Notes under the pieces: generated by a model
Told to the model about the DNA's origin: nothing
Seen by the model: only the letters and a program-made list of their open reading frames with translations
Database searches by the model: none
Made by a program: the position numbers and the translations under genes
Shown: piece after piece, positions 1 to 9,864 of the stretch
Layout: every line of letters starts with the position of its first letter
How positions within the stretch are numbered: the first letter of the stretch is position 1
Source: Colwellia sp. M166
GTDB taxonomy: Bacteria > Pseudomonadota > Gammaproteobacteria > Enterobacterales > Alteromonadaceae
NCBI RefSeq assembly: GCF_024585285.1
Contig: NZ_CP040755.1
Coordinates: 868,001-932,000, forward strand
DNA length: 64,000 bases
Direction: 5' to 3'

Positions 1-190
1 TGCAGGCAAGGCATTGGTGAAGATAATGGTTATTCCCTTATCGAACAATAACACGGCCTGTAAGCCTTTTAATATCACCCTCAGGGAGCTTACCAATGGT
101 TCGATAATTTCCTTCCTATAGAATAAAATGAGCGTTGTTCTCAAACCGTTGGTAAGTTCTGAGTGGGCAGAAACTTAATAGACTTAGTAT
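1..190 (-). repeat. MITE-A copy, cut by the window edge and internally deleted
   Basis: This stretch matches parts of the full elements at 59951-60299 and 63197-63540 in reverse orientation. Shared blocks are the 'gcaaggcattgg' segment, the 'cggcctgtaagcctttt' segment and the end 'gagtgggcagaaacttaata'. It ends at the terminal-repeat remnant 'ttagtat' at 190. The block that lies between the first two segments in the full copies (including 'cacagggatgtgag') is missing here. No coding potential is seen. It is called by similarity between copies inside this window only. Confidence 0.7.
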
Positions 191-211
191 AAAGTAGTTT
201 ATTTAAAGGTT

Positions 212-248
212 AAAAAAAGAGCGATAATAAAAAGTATTATCGCTCTTT
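212..248 (-). terminator. Rho-independent terminator of the TonB receptor gene
   Basis: A 14-bp perfect inverted repeat (AAAGAGCGATAATA / TATTATCGCTCTTT, 216-229 and 235-248) has a 5-nt loop. Read on the minus strand it is followed by a run of seven T. It lies just downstream of the receptor stop codon. Confidence 0.85.
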
Positions 249-291
249 AAATACACTTAAAGATTTACAGATTTAAGTTAACTTGCTTTCA

Positions 292-3186
292 TTAGAACTT
301 AACATTAACACCTGCAAATGCTCTACGACCCACTAAGTCGTATATAGCATTAGCAGTATAACCAGGTGCTAGCTTGTCTGTTAAATTTCTAATACCTGCA
401 CTTACAGATACAACATCATTCACTAAGTAATTAAATGATACGTCATGTGTAGTCACAGAGCCAATATAAGCTGGAGAAGTATCCTCTGCTGTATCACCTG
501 TTGGAGAAATATCCATAGTGAAACTACGATCAATATAACGAGTTGACCAACTTACTACTAAATCATCAATTTCATAATCTAAACCAAAGCGGATTTGTAA
601 AGCTGGATCACCTACTTCACCATCTTCAACATTAATTTCATCCGGGCGATCTTGAAATTCAAACTGTTCTAGTTCTAGTAATTTACTTACCAATAAGTTT
701 GTTGTTATTTCGCCAGGAAGTTCAAATGAACTAAGATCGGTAGAATATCTAACTTGTGCTTCAACACCCTTAGTATTTAATGCCGCAGCATTTAAATAAC
801 CAGAACGAACAAGTGAAATATCATTCGTGATTGGATCACGATCGATTTGACTACAGAATCCAGCATCTGGGCCACCCGTAGCATCTACACAGTTGTCAGC
901 AACATTTTGTGCTGCAACAAATGTAATCGCATCAGTGATTTCAATATCATAGTAATCAACAGTAACAGATAAGTTTTCAATAAATGATGGTGTCCAAACA
1001 AAACCAACGGTTAAAGATTCTGATTCTTCAGATTCTAATTCAGAGTTACCACCGGATAGTAGATCAATAGAAACGTTATCATTTGCTTGGAATCCAGCCG
1101 GAATACCTAAAGCAGCACAGTTTGCTGCGCGATCTGGATCATCCGAAATATTATCAGCATCACATGGATCACTCACACTAGCAAAACCTGGAGAAACAGG
1201 ATCAAATGCTTCTGTAATATTTGGAGCTCTTACAGCTTCACCTATCGTACCTCGAATACGTAAGTCTTCAAATGGTGCATACATTAATCCAACTTTCCAT
1301 GCTTCAGCTTTACCGGCATGTGAATAGTCAGCTGTGCGGAATGCCGCATCTAAAGTTAATTCGTGAGCAAAGTCCATACCGGCAAGTAAAGGAAGACTTA
1401 CCTCAACAAAAAACTCAGTCACATCGTATTCGCCATATGAATCTGGTGTAGCAGCACTTGTTAAGAAGCCACGTTTAGTAAATTCATCAGTGATTGATTC
1501 TGATGATTCTTCACGATATTCAAAACCTGCTGCAAGACCAATAGCACCACCTTGTAACTTAACAAACTCTGCTGTATCAAAAGTAACTACTCCACCAATA
1601 AACTCTTGCTTAATAACATCTTCACGCGTTACGTCTGCTGATACAAAATCACGAGCTTCTTGCGAAGAACTTTGACCAAATGGATTAAAGGCAACACAGT
1701 CACTACCATTTACTGATGCCGGATCGCTATAATCATCGCCTTGAGCACTTGCTACTTGGCTGCGACATGCTGCTTCACCAGTCGAGGGATCAATAACCGA
1801 GTCAACCGCTGCAAAAAGGTTATCTGGAATCAAATCATTAAGCGTTTGACGTTTATTAGTAGTTTCACCATTTACGTAGTATAACTCCCAATTAACATTC
1901 GTGTCACTTAAGGCAAATGTGCCTTCAAACCCTGCTGTATATCTAAATAAGTCACGACGATTAGCTGCAGAACGATTACCAAGCTCATCGAAAAACTTAG
2001 CCATACTAACATTTGTTTGACCGGCATCTAGTAACGTATTACGTAAACCCGCATCTAAAAAGGCATTATCTTCAACATTAATAGTGATATCGCCGAACAA
2101 AAATGACGGTTGAAATTGTTGTGTTATATCTGAACGAACATATTTAAAGTCACTGTTGAAAGTAATATTATCCGTTAAATTCAATGTTAGTGTTGAACCT
2201 ACATTAATTTTTTCTACACCTGGTGAATAGTTCTCATAATCTTCAGTATTAAAACAGTAATCACAACCATTTGGGAAGTTACCAAATGCAAAGCTGTTAT
2301 CGAATTCACGCTCAGTTTGAACTAAAGGGTTACCTGTGCCATCAAACACATAACGACCAGCAGCACCACCAAATGGGTTAATAACACCATTTGCATGGAT
2401 CATTTCTGATGAAACATTAGGTCTTCTAAGTTTATCAGGAATACCGTCATCTTCACCGCCGTCATCTGGGTTTATTACTGTTCCCCAGCCCTGAAATTGA
2501 CGAATATCGGCAGACATTACTTCACCAACACGTTCAATACCGGCAAAAAAGGTAATATTACCTTTACCATCAGCAAAGTCACTACCAGCTAAAATATTAA
2601 AAGTGTGATTTCTCTCATTTACACCTTCGGTTGATTTTGTGCCAGTTAAATTTGCTGTAAAACCGTCAAAATCTTTCTTTAGAATGACGTTAATTACACC
2701 TGATACAGCATCAGAACCATATATAGCTGATGCACCACCAGTGATAATTTCAACTCGCTCTATAAGAGCTGCGGGAATCGTTGATAAATCAACAGTTGCT
2801 TCTCCAGGCGTACCTGCTACGTGGCGTTTACCATTGATTAAAACTAATGTTCTAGATGAGCCTAAACGACGTAAATCTGCAGAACTTGTACCGGCAGCTT
2901 CATTACTATTGTTATTACCGATTAAGGTGTCGGTAGACCCTATTGCGGGAAGTTCACTTAAAATACTACCTAAATCAGGGGTACCAAATTTAGCTATATC
3001 TTTAGCTTCAAGCACAATAATTGGCGTCGGTTGTGAAAGTTCAGAACGTGCAATACGAGAACCGGTAACTTCAATGCGTTCAACTTCACTCTTTGTATCT
3101 TCTTCAAAAGCCATCGCTGGTATCGATACTGCCCCAGTGAGCAATGCTAGTGAGATTGCTTTAGTAATCTTAGTAAATTCTCTCAT
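292..3186 (-). CDS. TonB-dependent outer-membrane receptor
   Basis: The 964-residue protein has a signal peptide (about residues 1-26, ending AMA), then a TonB-box-like stretch (RIEVTGSRI near residue 37). The plug domain covers about residues 48-170 and contains LVLINGKRHV and the hallmark VEIITGGASAIYGSDAVSGV. A long beta-barrel follows and ends in phenylalanine, as is usual for outer-membrane barrels. The family takes up siderophores, vitamin B12, sugars or peptides with energy from TonB-ExbBD. Nothing in the sequence tells the substrate. Several acidic, cysteine-containing extracellular loops (for example around GCDYC) are typical of the large Alteromonadales receptors. It stands alone, with its own terminator downstream and a Kelch-gene relic upstream. 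Confidence 0.93.
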   Translation of the reverse strand: MREFTKITKAISLALLTGAVSIPAMAFEEDTKSEVERIEVTGSRIARSELSQPTPIIVLEAKDIAKFGTPDLGSILSELPAIGSTDTLIGNNNSNEAAGTSSADLRRLGSSRTLVLINGKRHVAGTPGEATVDLSTIPAALIERVEIITGGASAIYGSDAVSGVINVILKKDFDGFTANLTGTKSTEGVNERNHTFNILAGSDFADGKGNITFFAGIERVGEVMSADIRQFQGWGTVINPDDGGEDDGIPDKLRRPNVSSEMIHANGVINPFGGAAGRYVFDGTGNPLVQTEREFDNSFAFGNFPNGCDYCFNTEDYENYSPGVEKINVGSTLTLNLTDNITFNSDFKYVRSDITQQFQPSFLFGDITINVEDNAFLDAGLRNTLLDAGQTNVSMAKFFDELGNRSAANRRDLFRYTAGFEGTFALSDTNVNWELYYVNGETTNKRQTLNDLIPDNLFAAVDSVIDPSTGEAACRSQVASAQGDDYSDPASVNGSDCVAFNPFGQSSSQEARDFVSADVTREDVIKQEFIGGVVTFDTAEFVKLQGGAIGLAAGFEYREESSESITDEFTKRGFLTSAATPDSYGEYDVTEFFVEVSLPLLAGMDFAHELTLDAAFRTADYSHAGKAEAWKVGLMYAPFEDLRIRGTIGEAVRAPNITEAFDPVSPGFASVSDPCDADNISDDPDRAANCAALGIPAGFQANDNVSIDLLSGGNSELESEESESLTVGFVWTPSFIENLSVTVDYYDIEITDAITFVAAQNVADNCVDATGGPDAGFCSQIDRDPITNDISLVRSGYLNAAALNTKGVEAQVRYSTDLSSFELPGEITTNLLVSKLLELEQFEFQDRPDEINVEDGEVGDPALQIRFGLDYEIDDLVVSWSTRYIDRSFTMDISPTGDTAEDTSPAYIGSVTTHDVSFNYLVNDVVSVSAGIRNLTDKLAPGYTANAIYDLVGRRAFAGVNVKF

Positions 3187-3446
3187 GTTTTATCTCTTAT
3201 TATTTAGTGTAAAAATCCGGTCACTATTAATTAAATACAGCCTAAGCTTTATTAGCTCATTAACTGTATAATCCTACTAATGAAAATATTCATATTAATT
3301 AATTGTGTAACCGAGCTACTAAACAATACTACTACTACTACAGCATTTAATAAAAACATTTTTTAACACTTTTTTCACAAAATCCAATATTTAGTAAATA
3401 TTTGTCACAATAACGTTACATTTTCTATTGTCAGATTTTGAAAACA

Positions 3447-3740
3447 ATGATTAAATTATCTTCAGCACTGTTATGTATACTCTTTTTCAAATTCACTGAA
3501 TAAAATATCAATTCATATAAAAATTTACCTTATCTTGGCGGTAGCGATAATCCCTATAATTACAACGGTATTGGTTATAATGGCAAGCCCTCAACCCCAA
3601 GCAATGCAATATGGCGTTATAACCTCGAAACAAATACTTGGCAAATATCTCATAGTGAAAAAGCGACCATGGACCATCGTGGTTTATTAGTTCTTGATGG
3701 CAAGCTACTAACCATTGGCGGCATGGCAGAAAACCAATAG
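3447..3740 (+). pseudogene. Relic of a secreted Kelch-repeat protein
   Basis: An ATG at 3447 opens a signal-peptide-like peptide (MIKLSSALLCILFF) that stops after 18 codons. From 3531 to the TAG at 3738-3740 another frame reads YLGGSDNPYN, then NAIWRYNLETNTWQ, then DGKLLTIGGMAENQ. These are Kelch beta-propeller blades (the NTW and IGG patterns). A gene of several hundred codons has therefore lost most of its middle and is now about 300 bp. Kelch family membership is inferred from the motif pattern alone. Confidence 0.6.
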
Positions 3741-3904
3741 GTGCTCAATGTTATTAATCATTATTAACGATGATCAGTCATGATTAATAATCATTAATCG
3801 GTAATATTTCACACTTGAGGCAATTTAAACCTTTTGTGGCTGAAACTGCCCTGCTAGAATACGCGACATATTTATTACTCGCTTACTAATGGAATTTTTT
3901 CTCA

Positions 3905-5617
3905 ATGCGTACAAGCCAATATTTACTTTCAACTTTGAAAGAAACCCCTGCTAGCGCTGAAGTTATCAGCCACCAATTAATGTTACGTGCAGGCTTAGTG
4001 CGTAATGTAGCATCAGGCTTATATACTTGGTTGCCGACAGGCTTAAAAGTATTACGTAAAGTTGAAAATATTGTTCGTGAAGAAATGGAACGTGCTGGCT
4101 CTTTAGAAGTATTAATGCCAATGGTACAACCGGCAGATTTGTGGGAGGAATCAGGCCGCTGGGAAGATTACGGTCCTGAATTATTGCGTTTAAATGACCG
4201 TCATAACCGCGCTTTTGTCTTAGGCCCAACTCACGAAGAAGTGATCACTAAGCTTGTTAGCAATGAAATTAGCAGCTACAAGCAGTTACCACTTAACGTC
4301 TTTCAAGTTCAAACCAAATTTCGTGATGAGATCCGCCCACGCTTTGGTGTGATGCGTGGCCGTGAATTTTTAATGAAAGACGCGTACTCTTTCCATTTAG
4401 GTGAAGAGTGTCTGAAAAAAACCTATCAAGTGATGTTTGATGCTTATTGTCGTATTTTCGATCGTTTAGGTTTAGATTATCGCCCAGTTATTGCCGATAC
4501 CGGCTCTATTGGTGGTGAAGCTTCACATGAATTCCACGTTTTAGCGGATTCAGGTGAAGATGATATTGCTTTTAGTGATGTTAGTGAATTTGCAGCCAAT
4601 GTTGAAAAAGCCGAAGCATTAGCGCCCACAGGCCAACGTCCTGAAGCAACACAAGCATTAACAGAAGTTTCAACGCCAAATGCACGTACTATTGAAGACG
4701 TAGCAACATTGCTTAACATTGACGCAACAACTACCGTGAAAACGTTATTGGTATTAGGTACAGCAACAAAAGAAAATGAAGCGCCTGTTATTGCTTTAGT
4801 GTTACGTGGCGATCATCAACTAAACGAAGTTAAAGCGGAAAACTTAGCACAAGTTGCCGCGCCATTAACTTTTGCTACCGATGAACAAATTCTAGCTGCA
4901 GCTGGCTGTAACGCTGGCTCAATTGGTCCAGTTGGTTTAACCGGCGATGTTATCGTTGATCGCAGTGCTGCGCACTTAGCAAACTTTGTTTGTGGCGCTA
5001 ATAAAAACGATATGCACTTTACTGGGGTAAATTGGGATCGTGATGCACAAAACTACCGTGTTGAAGATTTGCGTAACGTCGTTGAAGGCGACCCTAGCCC
5101 ATGTGGCAAAGGTAACATTGTTATCAAACGTGGCATCGAAGTGGGTCATATTTTCCAATTAGGTGAAAAATATGCTCAAGCAATGAACTGTGGGGTATTA
5201 ACCGAAGCTGGTAAGAACCAAATTCTAACCATGGGTTGTTACGGTATCGGAGTTTCACGTATTGTTGCCGCCGCGATTGAACAAAACCATGATAAATACG
5301 GTATCAAGTGGCCAGCAGCCATCGCGCCGTATCAAGTCGCTATTGTACCAATGAATATGGCAAAATCGGCACGAGTTAAAGAAACCGCTGAAAATTTATA
5401 TGAACAGTTACAGGCTGCAGGTATTGAAGTTATTTTTGATGATCGCAAAGAGCGACCTGGTGTCATGTTTGCCGATCATGAACTCATGGGTACGCCATTA
5501 TTATTAATTATTGGTGAACGTAACCTTGATAACCAAGAGATTGAAGTGAAGAATCGTATTACGGGTGAAAAATCAATGTTAGCCATTAGCGACGTTATGT
5601 CGTTATTTGCTCAATAG
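3905..5617 (+). CDS. proS: Prolyl-tRNA synthetase
   Basis: The 570-residue bacterial-type ProRS charges tRNA-Pro with proline in the cytoplasm. The N-terminus [16 protein letters not shown] is nearly invariant in the family. Class II motif 2 lies in [17 protein letters not shown] near residue 140. An inserted YbaK-like editing domain, which hydrolyses Ala-tRNA-Pro, covers about residues 225-385. Motif 3 ([10 protein letters not shown]) is near residue 445 and the anticodon-binding domain is C-terminal. Length matches the E. coli enzyme (572). It is followed by a strong terminator and appears monocistronic. Confidence 0.98.
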   Translation: MRTSQYLLSTLKETPASAEVISHQLMLRAGLVRNVASGLYTWLPTGLKVLRKVENIVREEMERAGSLEVLMPMVQPADLWEESGRWEDYGPELLRLNDRHNRAFVLGPTHEEVITKLVSNEISSYKQLPLNVFQVQTKFRDEIRPRFGVMRGREFLMKDAYSFHLGEECLKKTYQVMFDAYCRIFDRLGLDYRPVIADTGSIGGEASHEFHVLADSGEDDIAFSDVSEFAANVEKAEALAPTGQRPEATQALTEVSTPNARTIEDVATLLNIDATTTVKTLLVLGTATKENEAPVIALVLRGDHQLNEVKAENLAQVAAPLTFATDEQILAAAGCNAGSIGPVGLTGDVIVDRSAAHLANFVCGANKNDMHFTGVNWDRDAQNYRVEDLRNVVEGDPSPCGKGNIVIKRGIEVGHIFQLGEKYAQAMNCGVLTEAGKNQILTMGCYGIGVSRIVAAAIEQNHDKYGIKWPAAIAPYQVAIVPMNMAKSARVKETAENLYEQLQAAGIEVIFDDRKERPGVMFADHELMGTPLLLIIGERNLDNQEIEVKNRITGEKSMLAISDVMSLFAQ

Positions 5618-5685
5618 TTACCCTATGATTGATTAAGTAACTGGCAATCGCTTTTTTGCCCTACATATATTAGCTATAAAAATAT

Positions 5686-5719
5686 AACGGCTTTGCATAA
5701 CCTGCAAAGCCGTTTTTTT
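5686..5719 (+). terminator. Rho-independent terminator of proS
   Basis: A 12-bp perfect stem AACGGCTTTGCA / TGCAAAGCCGTT with a 5-nt loop is followed by a run of T. It lies 70 bases after the proS stop. Confidence 0.9.
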
Positions 5720-5751
5720 ACTCACTTTAACCAACATTAATTCAGGGTAAG

Positions 5752-6354
5752 CTACCAACAATCACAACAATCACAACTATCCCAATAAACGACGCGATTG
5801 AAAAAAGCGGCAACATTAAGCGATAAAGCTTTAAAGGTAGTGATCGCTTTAGCATCGATTTGAAAACACTGCCAAATAAACTGATGACAGTTATTATCAA
5901 ATAAATGATAGTCTCTAACTTGAAAAATTTGTGCTATGGCACGTTGCGCAGCCATTTCACTTGCTAGTGGCACACCTAACGAATCACAAGCAATAAAAAT
6001 GCCTCTGCCCGAGCGTGTATCAGTAAAGCGCTGTGTGGATACTGGTTTTACTAAACCATTACCATCAACTTCAATAATGGTATTGTCGCCGATCCAAATA
6101 CCTGTATGGTCTAACACCCCACCAATACCACAACAAACAATTGCGCCAACACAGGGCTTAACCTGCTGTTCAGTGAAAAACATATCGCTTGGATAAGTTG
6201 CAATAGCGGATTCGTACGCGGGTAAGTCTGCTAAGGTTTGTGCACCATAACGGCTAAAACGCTTACGTTGCTGAGCTTTTCGATCCTCAGCTAAACCTTT
6301 AACCGCTAACGCAGAAACTGCGGCGGCTCCTAACCACAATAAAGGTAACGGCAT
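5752..6354 (-). CDS. LRAT-like (NlpC/P60 superfamily) domain protein
   Basis: The 200-residue protein starts with a hydrophobic segment (LLWLGAAAVSALAV), probably a membrane anchor. The core resembles the LRAT-like papain fold: a histidine in DHTGIWIGD near residue 82, followed by the IIEVDGNG strand, and the catalytic cysteine in FDNNCHQF near residue 155. In this fold the His precedes the Cys (circular permutation). Such proteins are cysteine acyltransferases or hydrolases, and the bacterial substrates are mostly unknown. The C-terminus is cysteine-rich (DSCDCCDCW), which is unusual. It converges on proS and shows no operon partner. Confidence 0.7.
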   Translation of the reverse strand: MPLPLLWLGAAAVSALAVKGLAEDRKAQQRKRFSRYGAQTLADLPAYESAIATYPSDMFFTEQQVKPCVGAIVCCGIGGVLDHTGIWIGDNTIIEVDGNGLVKPVSTQRFTDTRSGRGIFIACDSLGVPLASEMAAQRAIAQIFQVRDYHLFDNNCHQFIWQCFQIDAKAITTFKALSLNVAAFFNRVVYWDSCDCCDCW

Positions 6355-6384
6355 CGATAAACCTCCTATTAAAAACTGATATCT

Positions 6385-6762
6385 AGTACTGACTGTTGAT
6401 CTTTCGTGGTTGAATTTTGTTCGCCTGCCCTAAAGAGAGTAAAGCGTTTTAATCGAGACGAGCAGTATGTAGCCTAGTCATTCTGCGTAATTAGTGCTCA
6501 CAGCTACCGCATCCTGCTATCGCTAAGTACCTACATCCCTGTAGGCAACAAAGAGTAAACACTTTTAGCCGAATCCTTTAGACAGCGTTTGTTGGGCATT
6601 TTTACTGCGTTGCCCCACATGGATGTGGGGTAAGGTGACTTTGCAGGAGCATAAAGTCTTTATCGCCTTTTTATATGAAATACCACATGACAAAAACTCT
6701 GCCTTGTATAAATACCCAACAATTCGCTGTAAAAACAATCACGAAAGATCAACGGCCCCTAA
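6385..6762. repeat. MITE-B element with terminal inverted repeats
   Basis: The gap between the LRAT-like gene and alaA holds no gene. It is bounded by 'tgttgatctttcgtg' (6394-6408) and its near-perfect inverse 'cacgaaagatcaac' (6740-6753). Inside are short hairpins (for example 'cccacatggatgtgggg') and the module 'gctaagtacctacatcc', whose reverse complement also occurs in MITE-A at 60203. A related element with end 'ggggctgttgat' lies at 62885-63166. It looks like a non-autonomous element, but no transposase source is seen in the window. Confidence 0.6.
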
Positions 6763-6941
6763 TATATTGTTGAAAATTTAGTCACAATAACAAGATGACC
6801 TAAGTTTTTACCTTTTACTATAAAAAAGTTGCAAGTAACTGTTTCAAAGTTAGTCAATATTCGTAACAATGGGTTAAGGTAGATGATTACACTTCATACC
6901 GAAACAATGACCATATTCATTAACTTTTAAAAGACACCACT

Positions 6942-8159
6942 ATGAAAACTATCCTTAAATCTTCAAAATTAAAAAACGTCTGCTATGAAATTCGCGGACA
7001 AATTGCCGCCGAAGCCAAACGTTTAGAAGATGAAGGTCATAAAATTTTAAAACTTAATATTGGCAATCCCGCACCATTTGGTTTTGAAGCACCGGATGAT
7101 ATTTTAAAAGATGTCATTCATCATTTACCAACAGCTCAAGGCTACTGCGAATCAAAAGGAATTTATCCGGCACGTGTTGCGGTTATGCAGTATTTTCAAC
7201 AGCAAGGCATTTTAGATGTAAGTGTTGATGATATTTTCATTGGTAATGGGGTTAGTGAACTTATTGTTATGGCCATGCAAGGCCTACTTAATAATGGTGA
7301 TGAGGTATTAATTCCTGCCCCTGACTACCCTTTATGGACCGCTGCTGTCGCGTTATCTGGTGGTAATCCTGTGCATTACCATTGTGATGAAAAAAATCAG
7401 TGGTTTCCAGATCTAGATGATATGGCTAAAAAAATATCACCAAAAACCAAAGCTATCGTTTTGATTAACCCGAATAATCCTACGGGTGCAGTGTACAGCG
7501 AAGAGGTACTACAAGGCATTATCGCTCTAGCACGTGAACATAACTTGATCATTTTTAGTGATGAAATATACGACAAAATCCTCTACGACCAAGCACAGCA
7601 TATCCCAACCGCGAGATTAGCTAACGATGTTTTAATTATCACTATGGGTGGCTTATCAAAAAATTATCGTATTGCCGGTTTCCGTGCTGGTTGGATGGTG
7701 ATCACAGGTCCTAAAATTCATGCCGAAGATTATTTAGAAGGCTTAAACATTCTTTCATCAATGCGTTTATGTGCCAATGTACCTTCTCAGCATGCAATTC
7801 AAACAGCATTGGGTGGCTATCAAAGTATTAATGAGTTAATTCAAGGTGATGGACGTTTAATAAAACAACGTAACCTTGCTTATGAAATGATTAATAGCAT
7901 CGATGGCCTGTCATGTAATCAAGCGATGGGCGCGTTATATTTCTTTGTAAAAGTTGATCAGAAAAAATTTAATATCAATGATGATGAAAAGATGATTTTA
8001 GACTTACTCAAGCAAGAGAAAATTCTCTTAGTTCAAGGCCGAGCTTTTAATATCAAACAAAAAAACTATTTTCGCTTAGTATTTTTACCCCATGTCGACG
8101 AATTAAAACCAGCGTTGGAAAAGTTAGCAACTTTTTTCAGCACTTACCGTCAAGAATAA
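6942..8159 (+). CDS. alaA: Alanine transaminase AlaA (class I PLP aminotransferase)
   Basis: The 405-residue protein follows E. coli AlaA along its whole length, including SSKLKNVCYEIRG at the N-terminus, LNIGNPAPFGF, PAPDYPLWTAA and INPNNPTGAVYS. The PLP-binding lysine is in GGLSKNYRIAGFR near residue 240. The family makes L-alanine from pyruvate and glutamate. Length is identical to the E. coli enzyme. yfbR follows after 30 bases, the same pairing as in E. coli, so the two are probably co-transcribed. Confidence 0.95.
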   Translation: MKTILKSSKLKNVCYEIRGQIAAEAKRLEDEGHKILKLNIGNPAPFGFEAPDDILKDVIHHLPTAQGYCESKGIYPARVAVMQYFQQQGILDVSVDDIFIGNGVSELIVMAMQGLLNNGDEVLIPAPDYPLWTAAVALSGGNPVHYHCDEKNQWFPDLDDMAKKISPKTKAIVLINPNNPTGAVYSEEVLQGIIALAREHNLIIFSDEIYDKILYDQAQHIPTARLANDVLIITMGGLSKNYRIAGFRAGWMVITGPKIHAEDYLEGLNILSSMRLCANVPSQHAIQTALGGYQSINELIQGDGRLIKQRNLAYEMINSIDGLSCNQAMGALYFFVKVDQKKFNINDDEKMILDLLKQEKILLVQGRAFNIKQKNYFRLVFLPHVDELKPALEKLATFFSTYRQE

Positions 8160-8189
8160 ACAAATTAATACCATTAATAAGGTCAGATA

Positions 8190-8795
8190 ATGCAAAGTAC
8201 TTTTCTCGCTTGGATGTTTAGAATGCCGTTGATAAAACGTTGGGCATTGATGTTTTGCGTTAAACCTGAAAATGTCGCCGAACATTCGCATCAAGTCGCT
8301 ATTGTCGCGCACTTGCTTGCGGTTATTAAAAATAAAAAGTTTGCCGGTAACATTAATGTCGATAAAGTGGCAACGGTTGCGCTATATCATGAAGCCAGTG
8401 AAACACGCTTTGGCGACATTGTCAGCCCAACAAAATATGCCAATCCAGAAATTGCACGTGAGTTTAAAAAAATTGAATATTTAGCCGAACGGCAATGCCT
8501 AGAATCTTTACCTGAAGAATTTCAGGCAATGTTTGCTGATATCATAGTGCAGGACAACGTTGACCCGAAATATAAGCAAATAGTTAAAGCCGCCGATATT
8601 TTAGTCGCCTATATTAAAGCGCTTGATGAATTGAACCATCAAAATCATGAATTTGACCACGTAAAAGAACGCTTAGAATTAAAATTAGCCACGCTAAAAC
8701 AAGAAATGCCAGAAGTTGGCTATTTTATGGCAACATTTATTAAGTCATGCTCGGCAACCGTTGATAAGCTCAGCGAAGTGCACCTGAAAAAGTAA
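8190..8795 (+). CDS. yfbR: 5'-deoxynucleotidase YfbR-like (HD domain)
   Basis: The 201-residue protein matches YfbR, which dephosphorylates deoxynucleoside 5'-monophosphates. Metal and substrate motifs visible are the N-terminal RMPLIKRW, AEHSHQVA (first His near residue 33), and ALYHEASETRFGDIVSPTKY near residue 68. At the second metal motif the canonical His-Asp is His-Glu (codons cat gaa), a conservative change at a metal ligand. A later aspartate (KAADILVAYIKALDEL) is kept. It lies directly downstream of alaA. Confidence 0.9.
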   Translation: MQSTFLAWMFRMPLIKRWALMFCVKPENVAEHSHQVAIVAHLLAVIKNKKFAGNINVDKVATVALYHEASETRFGDIVSPTKYANPEIAREFKKIEYLAERQCLESLPEEFQAMFADIIVQDNVDPKYKQIVKAADILVAYIKALDELNHQNHEFDHVKERLELKLATLKQEMPEVGYFMATFIKSCSATVDKLSEVHLKK

Positions 8796-8825
8796 TCAGT
8801 AATCAGTAATCAGTAATCAGTAATC
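8791..8825. repeat. Five tandem copies of a 7-bp unit (agtaatc)
   Basis: The unit agtaatc repeats five times without error. It begins inside the last codons of yfbR, whose stop TAA lies in the first unit. Slippage here would not change the protein, because the remaining units are downstream of the stop. Confidence 0.85.
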
Positions 8826-8826
8826 A

Positions 8827-8871
8827 AGCGTGTTAGTTACTAATCTCAAACAAGTATCAAACTAGCACGCT
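8827..8871. terminator. Possible shared hairpin terminator between yfbR and the DUF1835 gene
   Basis: The arms AGCGTGTTAGTT (8827-8838) and AACTAGCACGCT (8860-8871) pair with one mismatch across a 21-nt loop. The site lies between convergent genes and overlaps the last codons of the minus-strand gene. There is no strong T run on the plus side. Confidence 0.45.
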
Positions 8872-9617
8872 GAGTTATTTATTAACCGCTCAAACATCTG
8901 TTTCACTTGTAGATCACCAAAACTATAAATGCCCTCTCTTGCGGAAAAGCACTGAAAAATCACACTAAATTCTGTGCTATCTAACTCAGCAGCAATCGCG
9001 AGTAATTGACGCTCAGGATAGCCTAAACCGTTTTTATCCGGTGTACGACGTAAATGCGCCTTAATAGCGGGCAATAAAAAGGGATAAATATCAGTTAACT
9101 CTCTCGCAACAGCGAGCATAGTGTCAACATCATTTTGCTGATACAAGGGCCAAAGTTTGGCTAAAGATACTAATGGCTGCGACAACAATTTTTGCTTATT
9201 TTGATAAGCAAGTTGTAGCTCTGACTCAGTCATATTAGCAAAGCTATATTCGTTACCAGCACTGGGGCGCACTAAATAAATATTATTCTGGTGGCCATTT
9301 TTCATCAGTAAGTTAATAACAAACCAAAAATTAATCTGACAAAATAAGTCATCCTCAAACCAACAAATTATTTGGCTGCCTATGGCAATATGAGCAATTT
9401 TATCAATTTCAACCGCGGCAATGTCATAATACCCTGCAAAGGTACAACCTTGATATTGCGCCGTAAAAGCAGCTCTATTGGCATAAAATTCGCTAAGTGT
9501 TGCACCTTGCACATTACCATCAATTAAACATTCCCTCATTACAATAACTTCTGCTTTAACAATATCTTTTAGCTGATACTTTAAACAATCACCATTGAGA
9601 ATATGTACTTGTTTCAT
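8862..9617 (-). CDS. DUF1835 domain protein
   Basis: The 251-residue protein begins with the DUF1835 signature VHILNGDCLKYQL and has MRECLIDG and CWFEDDLFCQINFWFVINLL in the order expected of the family. The C-terminal half carries RRTPDKNGLGYPERQLLAIA, typical of the DUF3658 region that often follows DUF1835. The biochemical role is unknown. There is no signal peptide, so it is probably cytoplasmic. It stands alone between convergent and divergent neighbours. Confidence 0.8.
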   Translation of the reverse strand: MKQVHILNGDCLKYQLKDIVKAEVIVMRECLIDGNVQGATLSEFYANRAAFTAQYQGCTFAGYYDIAAVEIDKIAHIAIGSQIICWFEDDLFCQINFWFVINLLMKNGHQNNIYLVRPSAGNEYSFANMTESELQLAYQNKQKLLSQPLVSLAKLWPLYQQNDVDTMLAVARELTDIYPFLLPAIKAHLRRTPDKNGLGYPERQLLAIAAELDSTEFSVIFQCFSAREGIYSFGDLQVKQMFERLINNSAC

Positions 9618-9864
9618 TGTAGCAACCTATTAAATTGTCAAAAAAAATATCGTTATTGCTCATATTAGCATTTCATGCGCTAACCTTGCATGCTCAATAT
9701 TGAGCGTGTTGACTATATTTTACTAGCGTATGTCACGCGCCTTATTTACTCGAGGCTCATTTTTATCGCAACGCACTACAAATATATTGCATCATCAAGA
9801 TAAAATCGTTAACAATACGCTCCACACTGTAACCACCATGAATCTAGGAAGATTGCTGCTCATT

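Noticed and set aside
2639..3271. 210-codon plus-strand ORF opposite the TonB receptor start
   Set aside because: Antisense shadow of the receptor's signal peptide and plug domain. No ribosome-binding site and no recognisable domain.
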